64,000 nt of DNA, taken from the NCBI RefSeq assembly GCF_004124325.1, contig NZ_QBDT01000001.1, positions 1,612,001 through 1,676,000 on the forward strand, written 5' to 3'. Source of the DNA: Streptomyces sp. L2. Lineage in GTDB: Bacteria; Actinomycetota; Actinomycetes; Streptomycetales; Streptomycetaceae. Under the pieces are notes generated by a model that was not told the DNA's origin, searched no databases, and saw nothing but the letters and a program-made list of their open reading frames with translations. The position numbers and the translations under genes are program-made. Numbering within the stretch: position 1 is the first letter of the stretch; every line of letters starts with the position of its first letter. This document shows positions 1 through 8,331 of the stretch, in pieces.

Positions 1-20
1 CCTGTCAACAGGAGAACACG

Positions 21-674
21 ATGAACACTCGTACCTTCCGCTTCCGCCGCACCGCCCTCGCCGTGGCCGCCGCCGGCGTCCTGCCGCTGGCCCTGTCCGC
101 CTGTTCCGGCGACAGCGGCAACAGCAGCAGCAAGGCGGCGGACACCTCCTCGTCCACGGCCGCGTCGAAGGCGACCCCCTCGGGGACGATGACGGCGGAC
201 CAGCCGTTCGGTTCCGCGTGCTCGGCGGTGCCGAAGAACGGCGCGGGCTCCTTCGACGGTATGGCCCAGGACCCGGTGGCGACGGCCGCCTCGCACAACC
301 CGGTGTTGTCCACCCTCGTGTCCGCCGTGAAGAAGGCCGGCCTGGTGGACACCCTGAACAACGCGCAGAACATCACGGTGTTCGCGCCCACCAACGACGC
401 CTTCGCCAAGATCCCGAAGGCCCAGCTGGACAAGGTCCTCAACGACAAGGCCGAGCTGACGAAGATCCTCACCTACCACGTCGTCGGCGAGAGGCTCACG
501 CCGAAGGACCTGGAGCACCGCTCCTTCACGACGCTGGAGAAGGGCAAGGTCACCACCTCGGGCTCCGGCACGAGCTACACCGTGGACGACTCGGCCAAGG
601 TGGTCTGCGGCAACGTGAAGACGGCCAACGCCACCGTCTACATCATCGACTCGGTCCTGATGCCGAAGAACTGA
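21..674 (+). CDS. Fasciclin (FAS1) domain lipoprotein
   Basis: Surface lipoprotein of 217 aa, likely involved in adhesion or matrix interaction as is usual for FAS1 proteins; the precise role is unknown. An Arg-rich n-region and hydrophobic stretch lead to a lipobox ending LALSAC, with lipidated Cys28. A Ser/Thr/Ala-rich low-complexity linker (about 30-60) precedes a single FAS1 domain (about 80-217) carrying the family signature FAPTNDAF near residues 121-128 and a YHVV segment. The ATG follows AGGAGAA at good spacing. It converges on the LPMO gene, with a hairpin between them. Confidence 0.88.
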   Translation: MNTRTFRFRRTALAVAAAGVLPLALSACSGDSGNSSSKAADTSSSTAASKATPSGTMTADQPFGSACSAVPKNGAGSFDGMAQDPVATAASHNPVLSTLVSAVKKAGLVDTLNNAQNITVFAPTNDAFAKIPKAQLDKVLNDKAELTKILTYHVVGERLTPKDLEHRSFTTLEKGKVTTSGSGTSYTVDDSAKVVCGNVKTANATVYIIDSVLMPKN

Positions 675-694
675 CACAGGCTCCGAGTCCGCCG

Positions 695-726
695 ACGGCC
701 TCCGGGGAGGGGGACCCCGGGGGCCG
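695..726. terminator. Bidirectional terminator between convergent genes
   Basis: A GC-rich inverted repeat, ACGGCC/TCCGGGG pairing with CCCCGGG/GGCCGT, lies between the stops of the fasciclin gene (+) and the LPMO gene (-). No long T tract, as is usual in this GC range. Confidence 0.6.
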
Positions 727-765
727 TGCCGTGCTGCCGGGACGCTGGAGGAGCTCCGCCCACGC

Positions 766-1494
766 TCACGCGGCCGCGCAGGCTCCGAGGTCCTCCCAGA
801 CGCCCCACTCTCCCGTGGTGCCGGGCTTGTCTCCGGTCACCCACCACTTGGCGCGCCAGTTGTGGTCGTCGTAGGAGACGGTCTCGCCGCCGGTGTAGAC
901 GGCCGTCTCGCTCCAGGCGGGCGCGGTGCAGGTGCCGGGATCGCCGCCGGTGCCGCCTCCGTCGCCACCGCCCCCGGTGCCGCCGATGTTGACGTCGACG
1001 CAGGAGTAGAAGGCGTTGGCGGTGTCCGCGATGTTCCAGACGGCGAGGACCTTCTGACGGCCGGTGAAGCCGCCGAAGTTCACCTGCTGGCTGAGGTCGG
1101 CGGGCGGCTGCTGGCCGTGGCCGTCGAACTCGGCGATCTTCTGGCCGCCGATGAAGTACTGCCAGTTGAGGGTGGCGTGCCGGGCCGTGTTGTGCCAGGT
1201 GAACGTGGCGGCCGTACCGACCGGGGTGACCTGCCAGCCCTTGCTGTCGTCGTCGAGTTCGGCGAACTCCGAGTGACCGCCGCTGCAGCTGTGCAGCCCC
1301 TTGGGGCCCTCGACGCTCTGCGGCTCGTACTTGATCTCGCCGCACTGGACGACTCCCTCGGCGCACTGCTCCTGACGGCTCGTGGGGAGGGTCACCCAGC
1401 CGTGGGCGCTGGCGGAGCTCGCCGGCAGGCTCACCGCGAGCAGGGGTGCGACCAGCGCGCCGATGGCGACAGCCGCCCGTCTCTTCGTGTTCAT
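766..1494 (-). CDS. AA10 lytic polysaccharide monooxygenase with CBM5/12 (chitin-active)
   Basis: Secreted copper enzyme of 242 aa that oxidatively cleaves crystalline polysaccharide, most likely chitin. A signal peptide ends ASA before His31, which becomes the mature N-terminus and first ligand of the copper histidine brace (HGWVTLP). The second brace His is near residue 106 (RHATLNW), and a Phe near 162 (AFYSC) is in the usual axial position. A Gly/Asp linker (about 170-187) joins a C-terminal CBM5/12 module (about 189-240) with the AKWW motif, pointing to chitin rather than cellulose. Upstream lie two GGTCTAGACC palindromes, so DasR/chitin-type regulation is expected. It complements the nearby GH18 chitinase. 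Confidence 0.93.
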   Translation of the reverse strand: MNTKRRAAVAIGALVAPLLAVSLPASSASAHGWVTLPTSRQEQCAEGVVQCGEIKYEPQSVEGPKGLHSCSGGHSEFAELDDDSKGWQVTPVGTAATFTWHNTARHATLNWQYFIGGQKIAEFDGHGQQPPADLSQQVNFGGFTGRQKVLAVWNIADTANAFYSCVDVNIGGTGGGGDGGGTGGDPGTCTAPAWSETAVYTGGETVSYDDHNWRAKWWVTGDKPGTTGEWGVWEDLGACAAA

Positions 1495-1563
1495 GCCGTG
1501 CCACTTCCTTCACTGTGTGGGGGAACCGCCGCCCGGGAGGCTCGGGCGAACGGAGGCAGGTAT

Positions 1564-1597
1564 AGGTCTAGACCTGACGGCCACTAGGTCTAGACCA
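1564..1597. promoter_or_regulatory. Tandem DasR-type (dre) / chitinase-type operators upstream of the LPMO gene
   Basis: AGGTCTAGACCT at 1564-1575 is a perfect 12-bp palindrome, and AGGTCTAGACCA follows at 1586-1597, a 22-bp repeat distance (about two helical turns). Both match the DasR responsive element core (ACTGGTCTAGACCACT) and the paired direct repeats of Streptomyces chitinase promoters. They lie 70-103 bp upstream of the LPMO start codon. Confidence 0.8.
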
Positions 1598-1695
1598 TAA
1601 CCAGGAATCGCCTCCGGTCAAGGGGCTGAACGCGCCGAACTGCCAAACCGCAGGCCAGAGTTGATGGAGGGCGAGCGGACGGAATGTGACCGGCC

Positions 1696-1710
1696 TTTGG
1701 TCTAGACAAA
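1696..1710. promoter_or_regulatory. Third DasR-type site, TTTGGTCTAGACAAA
   Basis: A 15-bp near-palindrome with the same GTCTAGAC core as the LPMO operators. It lies about 200 bp upstream of the LPMO start and about 260 bp upstream of the DoxX-like gene, so it may serve either promoter. Confidence 0.6.
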
Positions 1711-1968
1711 GTCCGTCAGGGTGGTTCAATGTTCGACCGCACAGGCGTGTCACCCCGACCGACACCGCCCCCTCTCACCGAGCGGCACGCCACCCCCACG
1801 GACGCGGCGCCCCCCCCCCCAGGCGCACCACTACCCGGGCACCGTCCCGGCACCACCGTGCACCGACCCGACCGGGCCGGTGCGCCCGCAGCCGCGGCTC
1901 AGCACCGCCACACCGCCCCCACCGCGTCGCAGCGCCCACGAGGCCGCTGCGCGAGAGAGGATCGACCG
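1711..1968. other. Intergenic, no gene recognised; contains a C homopolymer
   Basis: The divergent LPMO/DoxX spacer runs from 1495 to 1968. Apart from the dre sites, this part is Pro/His/Arg-codon-like low-complexity sequence in all plus frames with a run of about ten C near 1810-1820. Upstream in-frame extensions of the DoxX gene are possible, but they read as low-complexity sequence. Confidence 0.5.
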
Positions 1969-2448
1969 ATGGAAGCGCTCGAACGAAGCAGAGAGCCCGT
2001 CATCGGGCTGTTCCGTGTCGTCGTTGGGCTGCTGTTCGCCTGCCACGGGGCCGCCGCCCTGTTCGGCGTGCTGGGCGGCCCGCACGGCGCCGAGCCCGCG
2101 TTCGCCGCCTGGCCCGGCTGGTGGGCCGCGGTCATCCAGCTGCTCGGCGGCGCCCTGGTCCTGTGCGGCCTCGGAACCCGCGCGGCAGCCCTCCTGTGCT
2201 CCGGATCCATGGCGTACGCCTACTTCGACGTGCACCAGCGGCACGCGGTCATGCCCATCCAGAACGGCGGCGAGGCGGCGGTGATGTTCTGCTGGTCCTT
2301 CCTGCTCATCGCCGCCCTCGGCCCGGGCCGCTGGGCCCTCGCCTCCCTCCTCCCCTCCCCCCGCCGCCCGGCCCGCGTCCCGGCCGCGGCAGTAACAGCG
2401 GCAGCGGCGCCCACGGATCCGTCGGCGTCCGTGCGGGCGGACACCTGA
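1969..2448 (+). CDS. DoxX-family membrane protein
   Basis: Integral membrane protein of 159 aa in the DoxX/DoxD-like family. These four-helix proteins are associated with redox or oxidative-stress functions; the substrate here is unknown. Hydrophobic segments lie at about 12-34, 49-70, 74-93 and 104-125 and include the characteristic early RVVVGLLFACHG. The tail (about 128-159) is Ala/Pro/Ser-rich and probably cytoplasmic. The ATG at 1969 is chosen because the family N-terminus begins here; a GAGAGAGGA-like RBS lies just upstream. The same frame stays open to 1729 but is not convincing protein. Confidence 0.78.
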   Translation: MEALERSREPVIGLFRVVVGLLFACHGAAALFGVLGGPHGAEPAFAAWPGWWAAVIQLLGGALVLCGLGTRAAALLCSGSMAYAYFDVHQRHAVMPIQNGGEAAVMFCWSFLLIAALGPGRWALASLLPSPRRPARVPAAAVTAAAAPTDPSASVRADT

Positions 2449-2465
2449 GAGTCGCGCCGGCGACG

Positions 2466-2506
2466 GCCGGGCGGACGACGGTGCACGACACCGCCGTCCG
2501 CCCGGC
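2466..2506. terminator. Hairpin between convergent genes
   Basis: GCCGGGCGGAC (2466-2476) pairs perfectly with GTCCGCCCGGC (2496-2506) between the DoxX gene (+) and the small minus-strand gene. Confidence 0.6.
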
Positions 2507-2588
2507 TCCTCCGCCGCCGTCCTGTCCCATCCCCGCCGTCATCTGTCCGGGCCGGCCTCCGTCACCGCCTGCTCCCGCCCCCTCCGGG

Positions 2589-2888
2589 TTACCGGGCGTT
2601 CGCGAAGTTCTGCAGGCCGGTCCGGACGTCGTCCAGATTCATGACGGGAATGAATTCGATCCGGGCGTTCAGCTCCTGGAAGAACGGTTCGGCGACCGAG
2701 GGAATGTCCGAGGCGTTCACCAGGTCGAAGACGACGTACGCCGTACGCATGCCGTCCTTGGCGCCGAAGTGGGCCGCCTCGGGGCGGATCCGCTCGAACA
2801 CCGACTCCATGATGGCCGCCAGCCTGCCTTCCGTGATCGCCTTGTTCGTCAGCTGGGTGTCCAGCTCGACAGTCATGAGGACGCGCAT
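2589..2888 (-). CDS. Small conserved hypothetical protein (DUF3303-like size)
   Basis: Soluble protein of 99 aa starting MRVLMTVELD, with alternating strand/helix character. It looks like a small ferredoxin-like alpha/beta-fold protein, similar in size and feel to muconolactone-isomerase-like or DUF3303-type proteins. No catalytic motif was recognised. The ATG at 2888 is preceded by GGGCAGGAAGC, a good RBS; an upstream in-frame extension lacks one. Function unknown. Confidence 0.7.
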   Translation of the reverse strand: MRVLMTVELDTQLTNKAITEGRLAAIMESVFERIRPEAAHFGAKDGMRTAYVVFDLVNASDIPSVAEPFFQELNARIEFIPVMNLDDVRTGLQNFANAR

Positions 2889-3044
2889 GCTTCCTGCCCT
2901 TCCGAACGGCCGCTCAGTGGGCGCCGGTGCCCGAGGCAGACCGGTCGCCCTGTACGGCAACTGTTCACCGCCGGACCGGACGGCGCCCTGCCGGTTAGGC
3001 CGTTTGCATCCTCCGCCCGGCTCGGGTCAGGGCCCCGTCCTCCC

Positions 3045-5435
3045 TCACGACAGCCCGTCGTCGAGCGCGGTCATCAGCGCGCCGTTCGGGGTGTCGCCGG
3101 ACATCTCCCAGACGAAGCCGCCCAGGAGGCCCTTGGACTTGATCCAGGCCGTCTTCTTCCCGATCGACCAGGCGTCGTCGAAGGTCCACCACTGGCCGCC
3201 GGGGCCGGTGTAGCCGAACGTCGACACCGACTGCTCGTCGTGGTGGACGGTCATGGACGGGAAGCTGGTGATCAGGTTGTCGTAGCCGCGGGTCCCGGCC
3301 TCGGTGTCGAACTGGCCGGGTGCGGCCCCGTTCGCGTCCTGCCATTCGCCGGCCGCGCCGCCGTCCGTGACGGACTGCCATCCGCGGCCGTAGAACGGGA
3401 AGCCCACCGTCAGCTTGCGCGGGTTGACCCCCGCGTCCAGGTACGCCTTGATCGCGTTCTCGATGCTGAAGTGGACGGGGTAGGGGTCCTGCGCGTCGGT
3501 GTAGAGGTTGGAGCCGTCTCCCGTGCGCTTCGGCTCCCAGGAGTTGTCGCTCCCGGCGCCGTGGAAGTCGTACCCCTGCACGTCGGCGTAGTCCAGTGAG
3601 TCGAAGATCCGGGTCAGGTCCCAGCCGGCCGCGATCTTGGCCGGGTCGGCCGGCGTGAAGGCGGTCAGCAGCTTGTGCTCGCCGCCGAGCGCGTCGAGCT
3701 GCTTGCGGAACTCGGCGAGCAGGGCGGTCAGGTTGTCCTTGTCCTGCGTGCCGTAGTGGTTGCCGGGGTGGCCCTCCGAGCCCGGCCACTCCCAGTCGAT
3801 GTCGAAGCCGTCGAAGATGCCGGCCGCGGTGCCGGGCCCGCCCGCGCCGCTGTAGACGGGCAGGTTGCCCTTGATCCACACGTCGATGCAGGACTTGACG
3901 AACTTCGCCCGGGACTCCGGCGTGGCGGCGGCGTCGGAGAAGAACTTCGAGTACGTCCAGCCGCCGATCGACGCCAGCACCTTCAGGTGCGGGTACTTGG
4001 CCTTGAGTTTCCTCAACTGGTTCAGGTTGCCGCGGAGTTTGCCCCAGCCGTCGTCGGCGACCCCGTCGACCGACTGGGCGGCGGACATCGGGCGCGCGTA
4101 GTCGGCGTCCGCGTCACCCGCGTCGGTGCCCTGGTCGGGGTCCTCCGGGTCGGTGGTGGTGCCCTTGGTCACGCCCGCCTGGCAGGTGAGGTTCTTCGAA
4201 TCCAGGTTCTCGAAGGCGTAGTTGACGACGTCCAGCTTGGCCGCGGCGCCGGAGGTGTCGAGGTTCTTCACGAAGTACTGGCGGCCGTAGATGCCCCACT
4301 GCACGAAGTAGCCGACCTTGAGCTGCTTGCCCGTCCCGGCGACGTCGTCGGTCGTGACGCTCACGGGCGTGGAGGCGGCCGACGGGTTGTCGGCGGTGTC
4401 GCGGGCCTTGACGGTGAAGGTGTAGGTGGTGGCCGGGGAGAGCCCGTCCACCGTGGCCGACGTGGTGTCCGCGCCGACGGACTTCACGAGCGTGCCGCCG
4501 CGGTAGACGTCGTAGGCGGCGACCGCGACGTTGTCGGTGGACCTGTCCCAGGCCAGGCTGACGCTGGAGGAGGTCTTGCCGGTGGAGTGGAGGTTGCCCG
4601 GCACGGTCGGCGGCGTGGGGTCCGTCGACGGGTCCACCGTCTGCACGGTCAGCGGGGCGCTGGCCGGACCGGTGTTCCCGCGCGTGTCCACGGCCCGCAC
4701 GGTGAAGGTGTATCCCGTCGCCGGGGTCAGCCCGGTGACCGTGGCCGAGGTGCCGCTCGTGGTGGCGACGGTGTCCGAGCCGCTGAGCACCTCGTACGAC
4801 GCCACCGCGTGGTCGCCGGGCTGGGCGGCGGCCCAGCTCAGCGCGACCGAGTGCGCGGTGACCGCGGTCGCCTTGGGCGTTCCGGGGGCGGTGGGCGGGA
4901 CGTCGGGCGTGCCGTCGCACTTGTCGCCGTTGACGGTGCAGCCCGTCGGAGCGCCGATCGGCCCGTTCGCGATGAACCAGTAGCTGTACGGCTCGGTGCT
5001 GCCGCCGGCCGGGACGCTCGCGTTGTAGAAGGCGTTGTGGACGGTCACATGACGCCCGGAGACGGTGGCGTCGCCGTTGTAGTGCCCGGTGACGGAGACC
5101 CCGGCGGGCAGGTCGAACTCCAGGGTCCAGCCGCTGACCGCGGCCGTGCCGCTGTTGTGGACGACGTACGCGCCCTTCCACCAGGAGCCGTTGTCCTGGG
5201 TGCTGAAGGTCGCCGTCAGCGTTCCGGCGGCCTGGGCGGGTGCCGCGAGGCCGGTGAGCGCCGCGAGGGGGAGGATCAGCGCGGCGGCGAGGACGGCGAT
5301 CCGCCGCCACGTCCGCGTGTTTCTTACCTGAAGGGACCCGCTTCTCCTTCCCGGAAGTGACCAGCCCCTTCTTTCCCGAAGGAACCCGCTTCTTCTCTCT
5401 CGAATCTCCCGAGGTGATCTGCGCCTGTGGAACAT
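3045..5435 (-). CDS. Secreted multidomain GH18 chitinase (CBM2-FnIII-FnIII-GH18)
   Basis: Extracellular endo-type chitinase of 796 aa. Domains in order: an unusual Arg-rich leader (1-40), signal-peptide hydrophobic core (46-69, ending AQAA), CBM2-like binding module (about 72-175), two fibronectin type III domains (about 183-266 and 277-362), and a GH18 TIM barrel (about 372-795). The barrel contains SIGGW (489-493) and the catalytic DGFDIDWE (542-549), with Glu549 as acid/base. The ATG at 5435 is preceded by AGGGAGAACC. The leader holds three 24-bp repeats encoding eight-residue units. A TGGTCCAGACCT element upstream indicates chitin-inducible control. Confidence 0.95.
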   Translation of the reverse strand: MFHRRRSPREIRERRSGFLRERRGWSLPGRRSGSLQVRNTRTWRRIAVLAAALILPLAALTGLAAPAQAAGTLTATFSTQDNGSWWKGAYVVHNSGTAAVSGWTLEFDLPAGVSVTGHYNGDATVSGRHVTVHNAFYNASVPAGGSTEPYSYWFIANGPIGAPTGCTVNGDKCDGTPDVPPTAPGTPKATAVTAHSVALSWAAAQPGDHAVASYEVLSGSDTVATTSGTSATVTGLTPATGYTFTVRAVDTRGNTGPASAPLTVQTVDPSTDPTPPTVPGNLHSTGKTSSSVSLAWDRSTDNVAVAAYDVYRGGTLVKSVGADTTSATVDGLSPATTYTFTVKARDTADNPSAASTPVSVTTDDVAGTGKQLKVGYFVQWGIYGRQYFVKNLDTSGAAAKLDVVNYAFENLDSKNLTCQAGVTKGTTTDPEDPDQGTDAGDADADYARPMSAAQSVDGVADDGWGKLRGNLNQLRKLKAKYPHLKVLASIGGWTYSKFFSDAAATPESRAKFVKSCIDVWIKGNLPVYSGAGGPGTAAGIFDGFDIDWEWPGSEGHPGNHYGTQDKDNLTALLAEFRKQLDALGGEHKLLTAFTPADPAKIAAGWDLTRIFDSLDYADVQGYDFHGAGSDNSWEPKRTGDGSNLYTDAQDPYPVHFSIENAIKAYLDAGVNPRKLTVGFPFYGRGWQSVTDGGAAGEWQDANGAAPGQFDTEAGTRGYDNLITSFPSMTVHHDEQSVSTFGYTGPGGQWWTFDDAWSIGKKTAWIKSKGLLGGFVWEMSGDTPNGALMTALDDGLS
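5321..5392 (-). repeat. Three 24-bp in-frame repeats in the chitinase leader
   Basis: Units at 5321-5344, 5345-5368 and 5369-5392 encode RSGSLQVR, RGWSLPGR and RSGFLRER. The outer units are most alike and 48 bp apart; the middle one is degenerate. The repeat lengthens the n-region of the signal peptide. Confidence 0.7.
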
Positions 5436-5547
5436 GGTTCTCCCTGTGGTGGTGGGGTGGTACAGGGGTGAGGTGAACCGTGCATGTGCGTGGGCGGGGC
5501 CGGGACACGGCCTACTGCCGCCTTTGTTCAGGCGTCCACAACGTAGA

Positions 5548-5559
5548 AGGTCTGGACCA
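5548..5559 (-). promoter_or_regulatory. Chitinase promoter element TGGTCCAGACCT
   Basis: On the minus strand this is an exact copy of the 12-bp element known from Streptomyces chitinase promoters. It lies about 113 bp upstream of the chitinase ATG. A clear second copy was not found. Confidence 0.7.
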
Positions 5560-5590
5560 ATGCGTCAACAGGCCCGCCGCGGTACGGCGC

Positions 5591-6679
5591 TCAGCCGGCG
5601 GCCGGGGTCAGGACGGTGCGCTCGTACGGCCCTCCGTGCGCGGCCGCGTACGCGACGGCCTCGTTGACGGCGTCGAGGGGGAAGGTCCGGATCCGGTCGG
5701 GACCGAGGTCGAGCGCACCGGACGCGATCAGCCGGATCATGCCGGTGTTCGCCGGGCGCGGGTACATCCACCGGCCGCGCACGGTCACCGAGTTGCGCAT
5801 GAGCCACGGGTAGGGAAGGGACAGGTCCGCGCCGCCGAGCATGCCGACACCGCCCATGAGGACGACGCGGCCGAACTCGCGGACGGTCATGGCCGCCGCC
5901 CGCGCCACCGAGCTGGGCGCGGCGGGCGGGAGCAGGTCGATCACCATGTCGATCGGGCCCTCCGCGGCAGCGGACATGGCCGCGCGGTCCGCGTCCTCGT
6001 CGCCGGTCAGCTCGACCGGGCGCACGCGCGGGCCGAACCGGTCGGCGAGGAGGCCGAGCACGCCGCGGTCGCGGCCCGGTGCGACCACGCGTCCGGCGCC
6101 CATGGCGAGGGCCACGGCCACCGCCGCGCTGCCGAGGTTGCCGGTGGCCCCGCTGACGAGCAGCGTCTCCCCCGCTTCGAGTCCGCCCGCCCGCAGTCCG
6201 CCGTAGGGGATGACGTACACGCCGAGCGACGACCAGCGGGCGAGGTCGGACGCGGCCCGCGGCGGGAGCGGATAGACGTTCTCGGTCGGGACACGCATGA
6301 GTTCGGCGAACGCGCCGTCCGGCAGGTGCCGGGCCAGCCGGGCGCCGCCGTCGCCGCGGGAACTCCAGCCCTGCAGCGTGATGTCGGGGGTCAGCGCGTC
6401 GTCACGCGCGCGGACGGTGCAGTCGCACCAGACCAGGTCACCGGCGCGCACCCGGGTGGCGTCCGGGCCGACGTGGACGACGCGCCCCACACCGCCGATG
6501 CCGGGGACCACCGGGGGTTCGAGCGGATAGTTGCGCCGACCGCCGAAGACCTCGTCCGCGTACGGCGGGACAGCGGCGGCGAGCACCTCGACCACCGCCT
6601 CGCCGCCACGGGCCCGGGGGTCGGCCCTCTCCCGCACGGTGAGCGGTGCGCCGAACTCCGTCAGGACTGCTGCTCGCAT
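5591..6679 (-). CDS. Zinc-independent MDR alcohol dehydrogenase / quinone oxidoreductase-like protein
   Basis: NAD(P)H-dependent oxidoreductase of 362 aa in the medium-chain dehydrogenase/reductase superfamily; substrate unknown. The N-terminal GroES-like domain (about 1-140) contains VPGIGGVGRV; the Rossmann domain shows SGATGNLGSAAV near 170-182. The clustered cysteines of zinc-binding ADHs are absent, suggesting the zinc-free quinone-oxidoreductase type. The ATG at 6679 has AGGAGG seven bases upstream. Divergent from a LysR regulator, which probably controls it. Confidence 0.82.
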   Translation of the reverse strand: MRAAVLTEFGAPLTVRERADPRARGGEAVVEVLAAAVPPYADEVFGGRRNYPLEPPVVPGIGGVGRVVHVGPDATRVRAGDLVWCDCTVRARDDALTPDITLQGWSSRGDGGARLARHLPDGAFAELMRVPTENVYPLPPRAASDLARWSSLGVYVIPYGGLRAGGLEAGETLLVSGATGNLGSAAVAVALAMGAGRVVAPGRDRGVLGLLADRFGPRVRPVELTGDEDADRAAMSAAAEGPIDMVIDLLPPAAPSSVARAAAMTVREFGRVVLMGGVGMLGGADLSLPYPWLMRNSVTVRGRWMYPRPANTGMIRLIASGALDLGPDRIRTFPLDAVNEAVAYAAAHGGPYERTVLTPAAG

Positions 6680-6769
6680 CTGCGCCTCCTTGATCGTCCT
6701 CTTCGAGGCTAGGAGCGCCGACGCCATGCGCCAAGCGACGATCCGGCATGTGTGGTATGCGTAGTGCGC

Positions 6770-7687
6770 ATGGACTTCTCCAGCGCCTCCCTCCGGGTTC
6801 TGCGGCAGGTCGCCGAATCGGGGAGCTTCACCGCGGCGGCCGCCCGGCTCGGCTACACGCAGTCGGCGATCTCACGCCAGGCGGCGGCTCTCGAACGGAG
6901 CGCGGGCAAGGCCCTGTTCGAGCGCCGTCCCGACGGGGTGCGGCTCACTCCCGCCGGCCAGACCCTGCTGCGGCACGCCCGCGCGATCCTGGACGCGGTC
7001 GAGGCCGCCGAGCAGGAACTCACCGGCCCGACGACGCCTGGGGAGGTGGTGCGGCTGGGACTGTTCCCCAGCGCGGGGGCCGTGCTCCTGCCCGGTGTGC
7101 TCACGCGGCTCGCGGCGGCCGGCCCGCACCTCACGGTCACGACGCGTGAGGGCACCACGCCCCGCCTGCTCCGGGCCCTGCGGGCAGGATCGATCGACCT
7201 CGCCGTGCTGTCGTCCCGCCCGCCGCACCGGCCGTCGGACGGCGAATCACCCCGGCTGCGCGTCGAGACGGTCGAGGACACCGAACTGCTCGTGGCCGCG
7301 CGGACGAACGGCCCGCTCGCCGGCCGCACCGCCGTCCACGTCGACGAACTCGTCGACGCGCCCTGGATCTCCGCCCCGGCATCGAGTACGGAACCCCTGC
7401 TCGGCGTATGGCCCGGCCTGCCCGGACGGCCCCGGGTCGTCCACACGACGGGCGACTGGCTGACAAAGCTCCAACTGGTCACCGCGGGCTTCGGCGTGAC
7501 GACCGTCCCGGCCCGCATGCGGCCGGTCCTGCCCCCCGGCGTGTCGCTGCTGCGCGTGGACGGAGCGCCCCCCGAGATCCGCCGCATCCTCCTGGCCCGG
7601 CTCCCGGGCCGGCCGGCACCGGGAATCGTCACGGTCAGCCGGGCGATCACGAGTCGCGATGAGGGAGCGCCGACGCACCCCGCCTGA
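6770..7687 (+). CDS. LysR-family transcriptional regulator
   Basis: DNA-binding regulator of 305 aa. The N-terminal winged HTH (about 3-62) has the LysR signature (SGSFTAAAARLGYTQSAISR, then LERSAGKALFER). A type-2 periplasmic-binding-like effector domain follows (about 88-290). The ATG at 6770 matches the family N-terminus; a GTG at 6752 is in frame, and neither has a strong RBS. The 90-bp divergent spacer with the oxidoreductase gene is the obvious place for its operator. Tail-to-tail with the TetR gene, 4 bp apart. Confidence 0.88.
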   Translation: MDFSSASLRVLRQVAESGSFTAAAARLGYTQSAISRQAAALERSAGKALFERRPDGVRLTPAGQTLLRHARAILDAVEAAEQELTGPTTPGEVVRLGLFPSAGAVLLPGVLTRLAAAGPHLTVTTREGTTPRLLRALRAGSIDLAVLSSRPPHRPSDGESPRLRVETVEDTELLVAARTNGPLAGRTAVHVDELVDAPWISAPASSTEPLLGVWPGLPGRPRVVHTTGDWLTKLQLVTAGFGVTTVPARMRPVLPPGVSLLRVDGAPPEIRRILLARLPGRPAPGIVTVSRAITSRDEGAPTHPA

Positions 7688-7691
7688 CGCG

Positions 7692-8312
7692 TCAGCGCGG
7701 AACGGACCGCACCGCGCGGCTGCCCGGGCCCGCGGAACGCACCCGCACGATCCCCTCGACGCCCTCGACGAACGTCTCGGTGATCAGTGCGGGATCGGAG
7801 AGGCATCCCGCGGCCATGGCTCCGTCCCGGAGCATGACGAAGTGCCGCCCCGCCGCCTCGGCGGGCGCGTCTCCGACCTGCGCCAGCAGGTCCGTGACCA
7901 TACCGAGGAACCACTGCCGGTGCGCGAGAACGGCCTGGTGGATCGGGTGCGCCGGATCGGGATACTCGGCCGCGGCGTTGAGGAAGGCGCAGCCGCGGAA
8001 GCCCTCCGACCGGATGCCCTCGGCGATCGCGCGGGCGACCGCGCGCACCTTGTCGTCCGGACTCCGCACACCGTCCTGGGCGGCCGACAGCTGCGCCCGG
8101 ATGCCCTGGTCGGCCTGCTGGAGGTAGGCGAGGACGAGGTCCTCCTTGCCGGAGAAGTGGCGGTACAGGGTCGCCCGGGTCACCTTCGCTTCCTCGATGA
8201 TCCGATCGACGCCGACGGAGTGGATCCCCTCCGCGTAGAAAATCCTGACGGCCGTGCCGAGCAGCCGCGCTCGGGCCTCGGACGTGCTGCCCTCTGGTGT
8301 CTTCCGGCTCAT
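7692..8312 (-). CDS. TetR-family transcriptional regulator
   Basis: Repressor of 206 aa. N-terminal HTH (about 10-55): RLLGTAVRIFYAEGIHSVGVDRIIEEAKVT then RATLYRHFSGKEDLV, the classic TetR pattern. The C-terminal ligand domain (about 75-200) resembles TetR_C families and contains RGCAFLNAAAEYPD. The ATG at 8312 is preceded by GGGTGGGA. The divergent spacer carries two copies of a perfect 19-bp inverted repeat around a good promoter, so autoregulation and control of the divergent membrane protein are likely. Confidence 0.88.
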   Translation of the reverse strand: MSRKTPEGSTSEARARLLGTAVRIFYAEGIHSVGVDRIIEEAKVTRATLYRHFSGKEDLVLAYLQQADQGIRAQLSAAQDGVRSPDDKVRAVARAIAEGIRSEGFRGCAFLNAAAEYPDPAHPIHQAVLAHRQWFLGMVTDLLAQVGDAPAEAAGRHFVMLRDGAMAAGCLSDPALITETFVEGVEGIVRVRSAGPGSRAVRSVPR

Positions 8313-8331
8313 GACTCCCACCCTACAGCGC

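Noticed and set aside
1686..3599. Long plus-strand open frame across the DoxX and chitinase region
   Set aside because: Low-complexity Arg/Pro/Ala translation overlapping three better-supported genes; no domain.
6680..6769. LysR T-N11-A box between the oxidoreductase and LysR genes
   Set aside because: Several imperfect candidates exist (around ATGCGTAGTGCGCAT), but none is clear enough to place.
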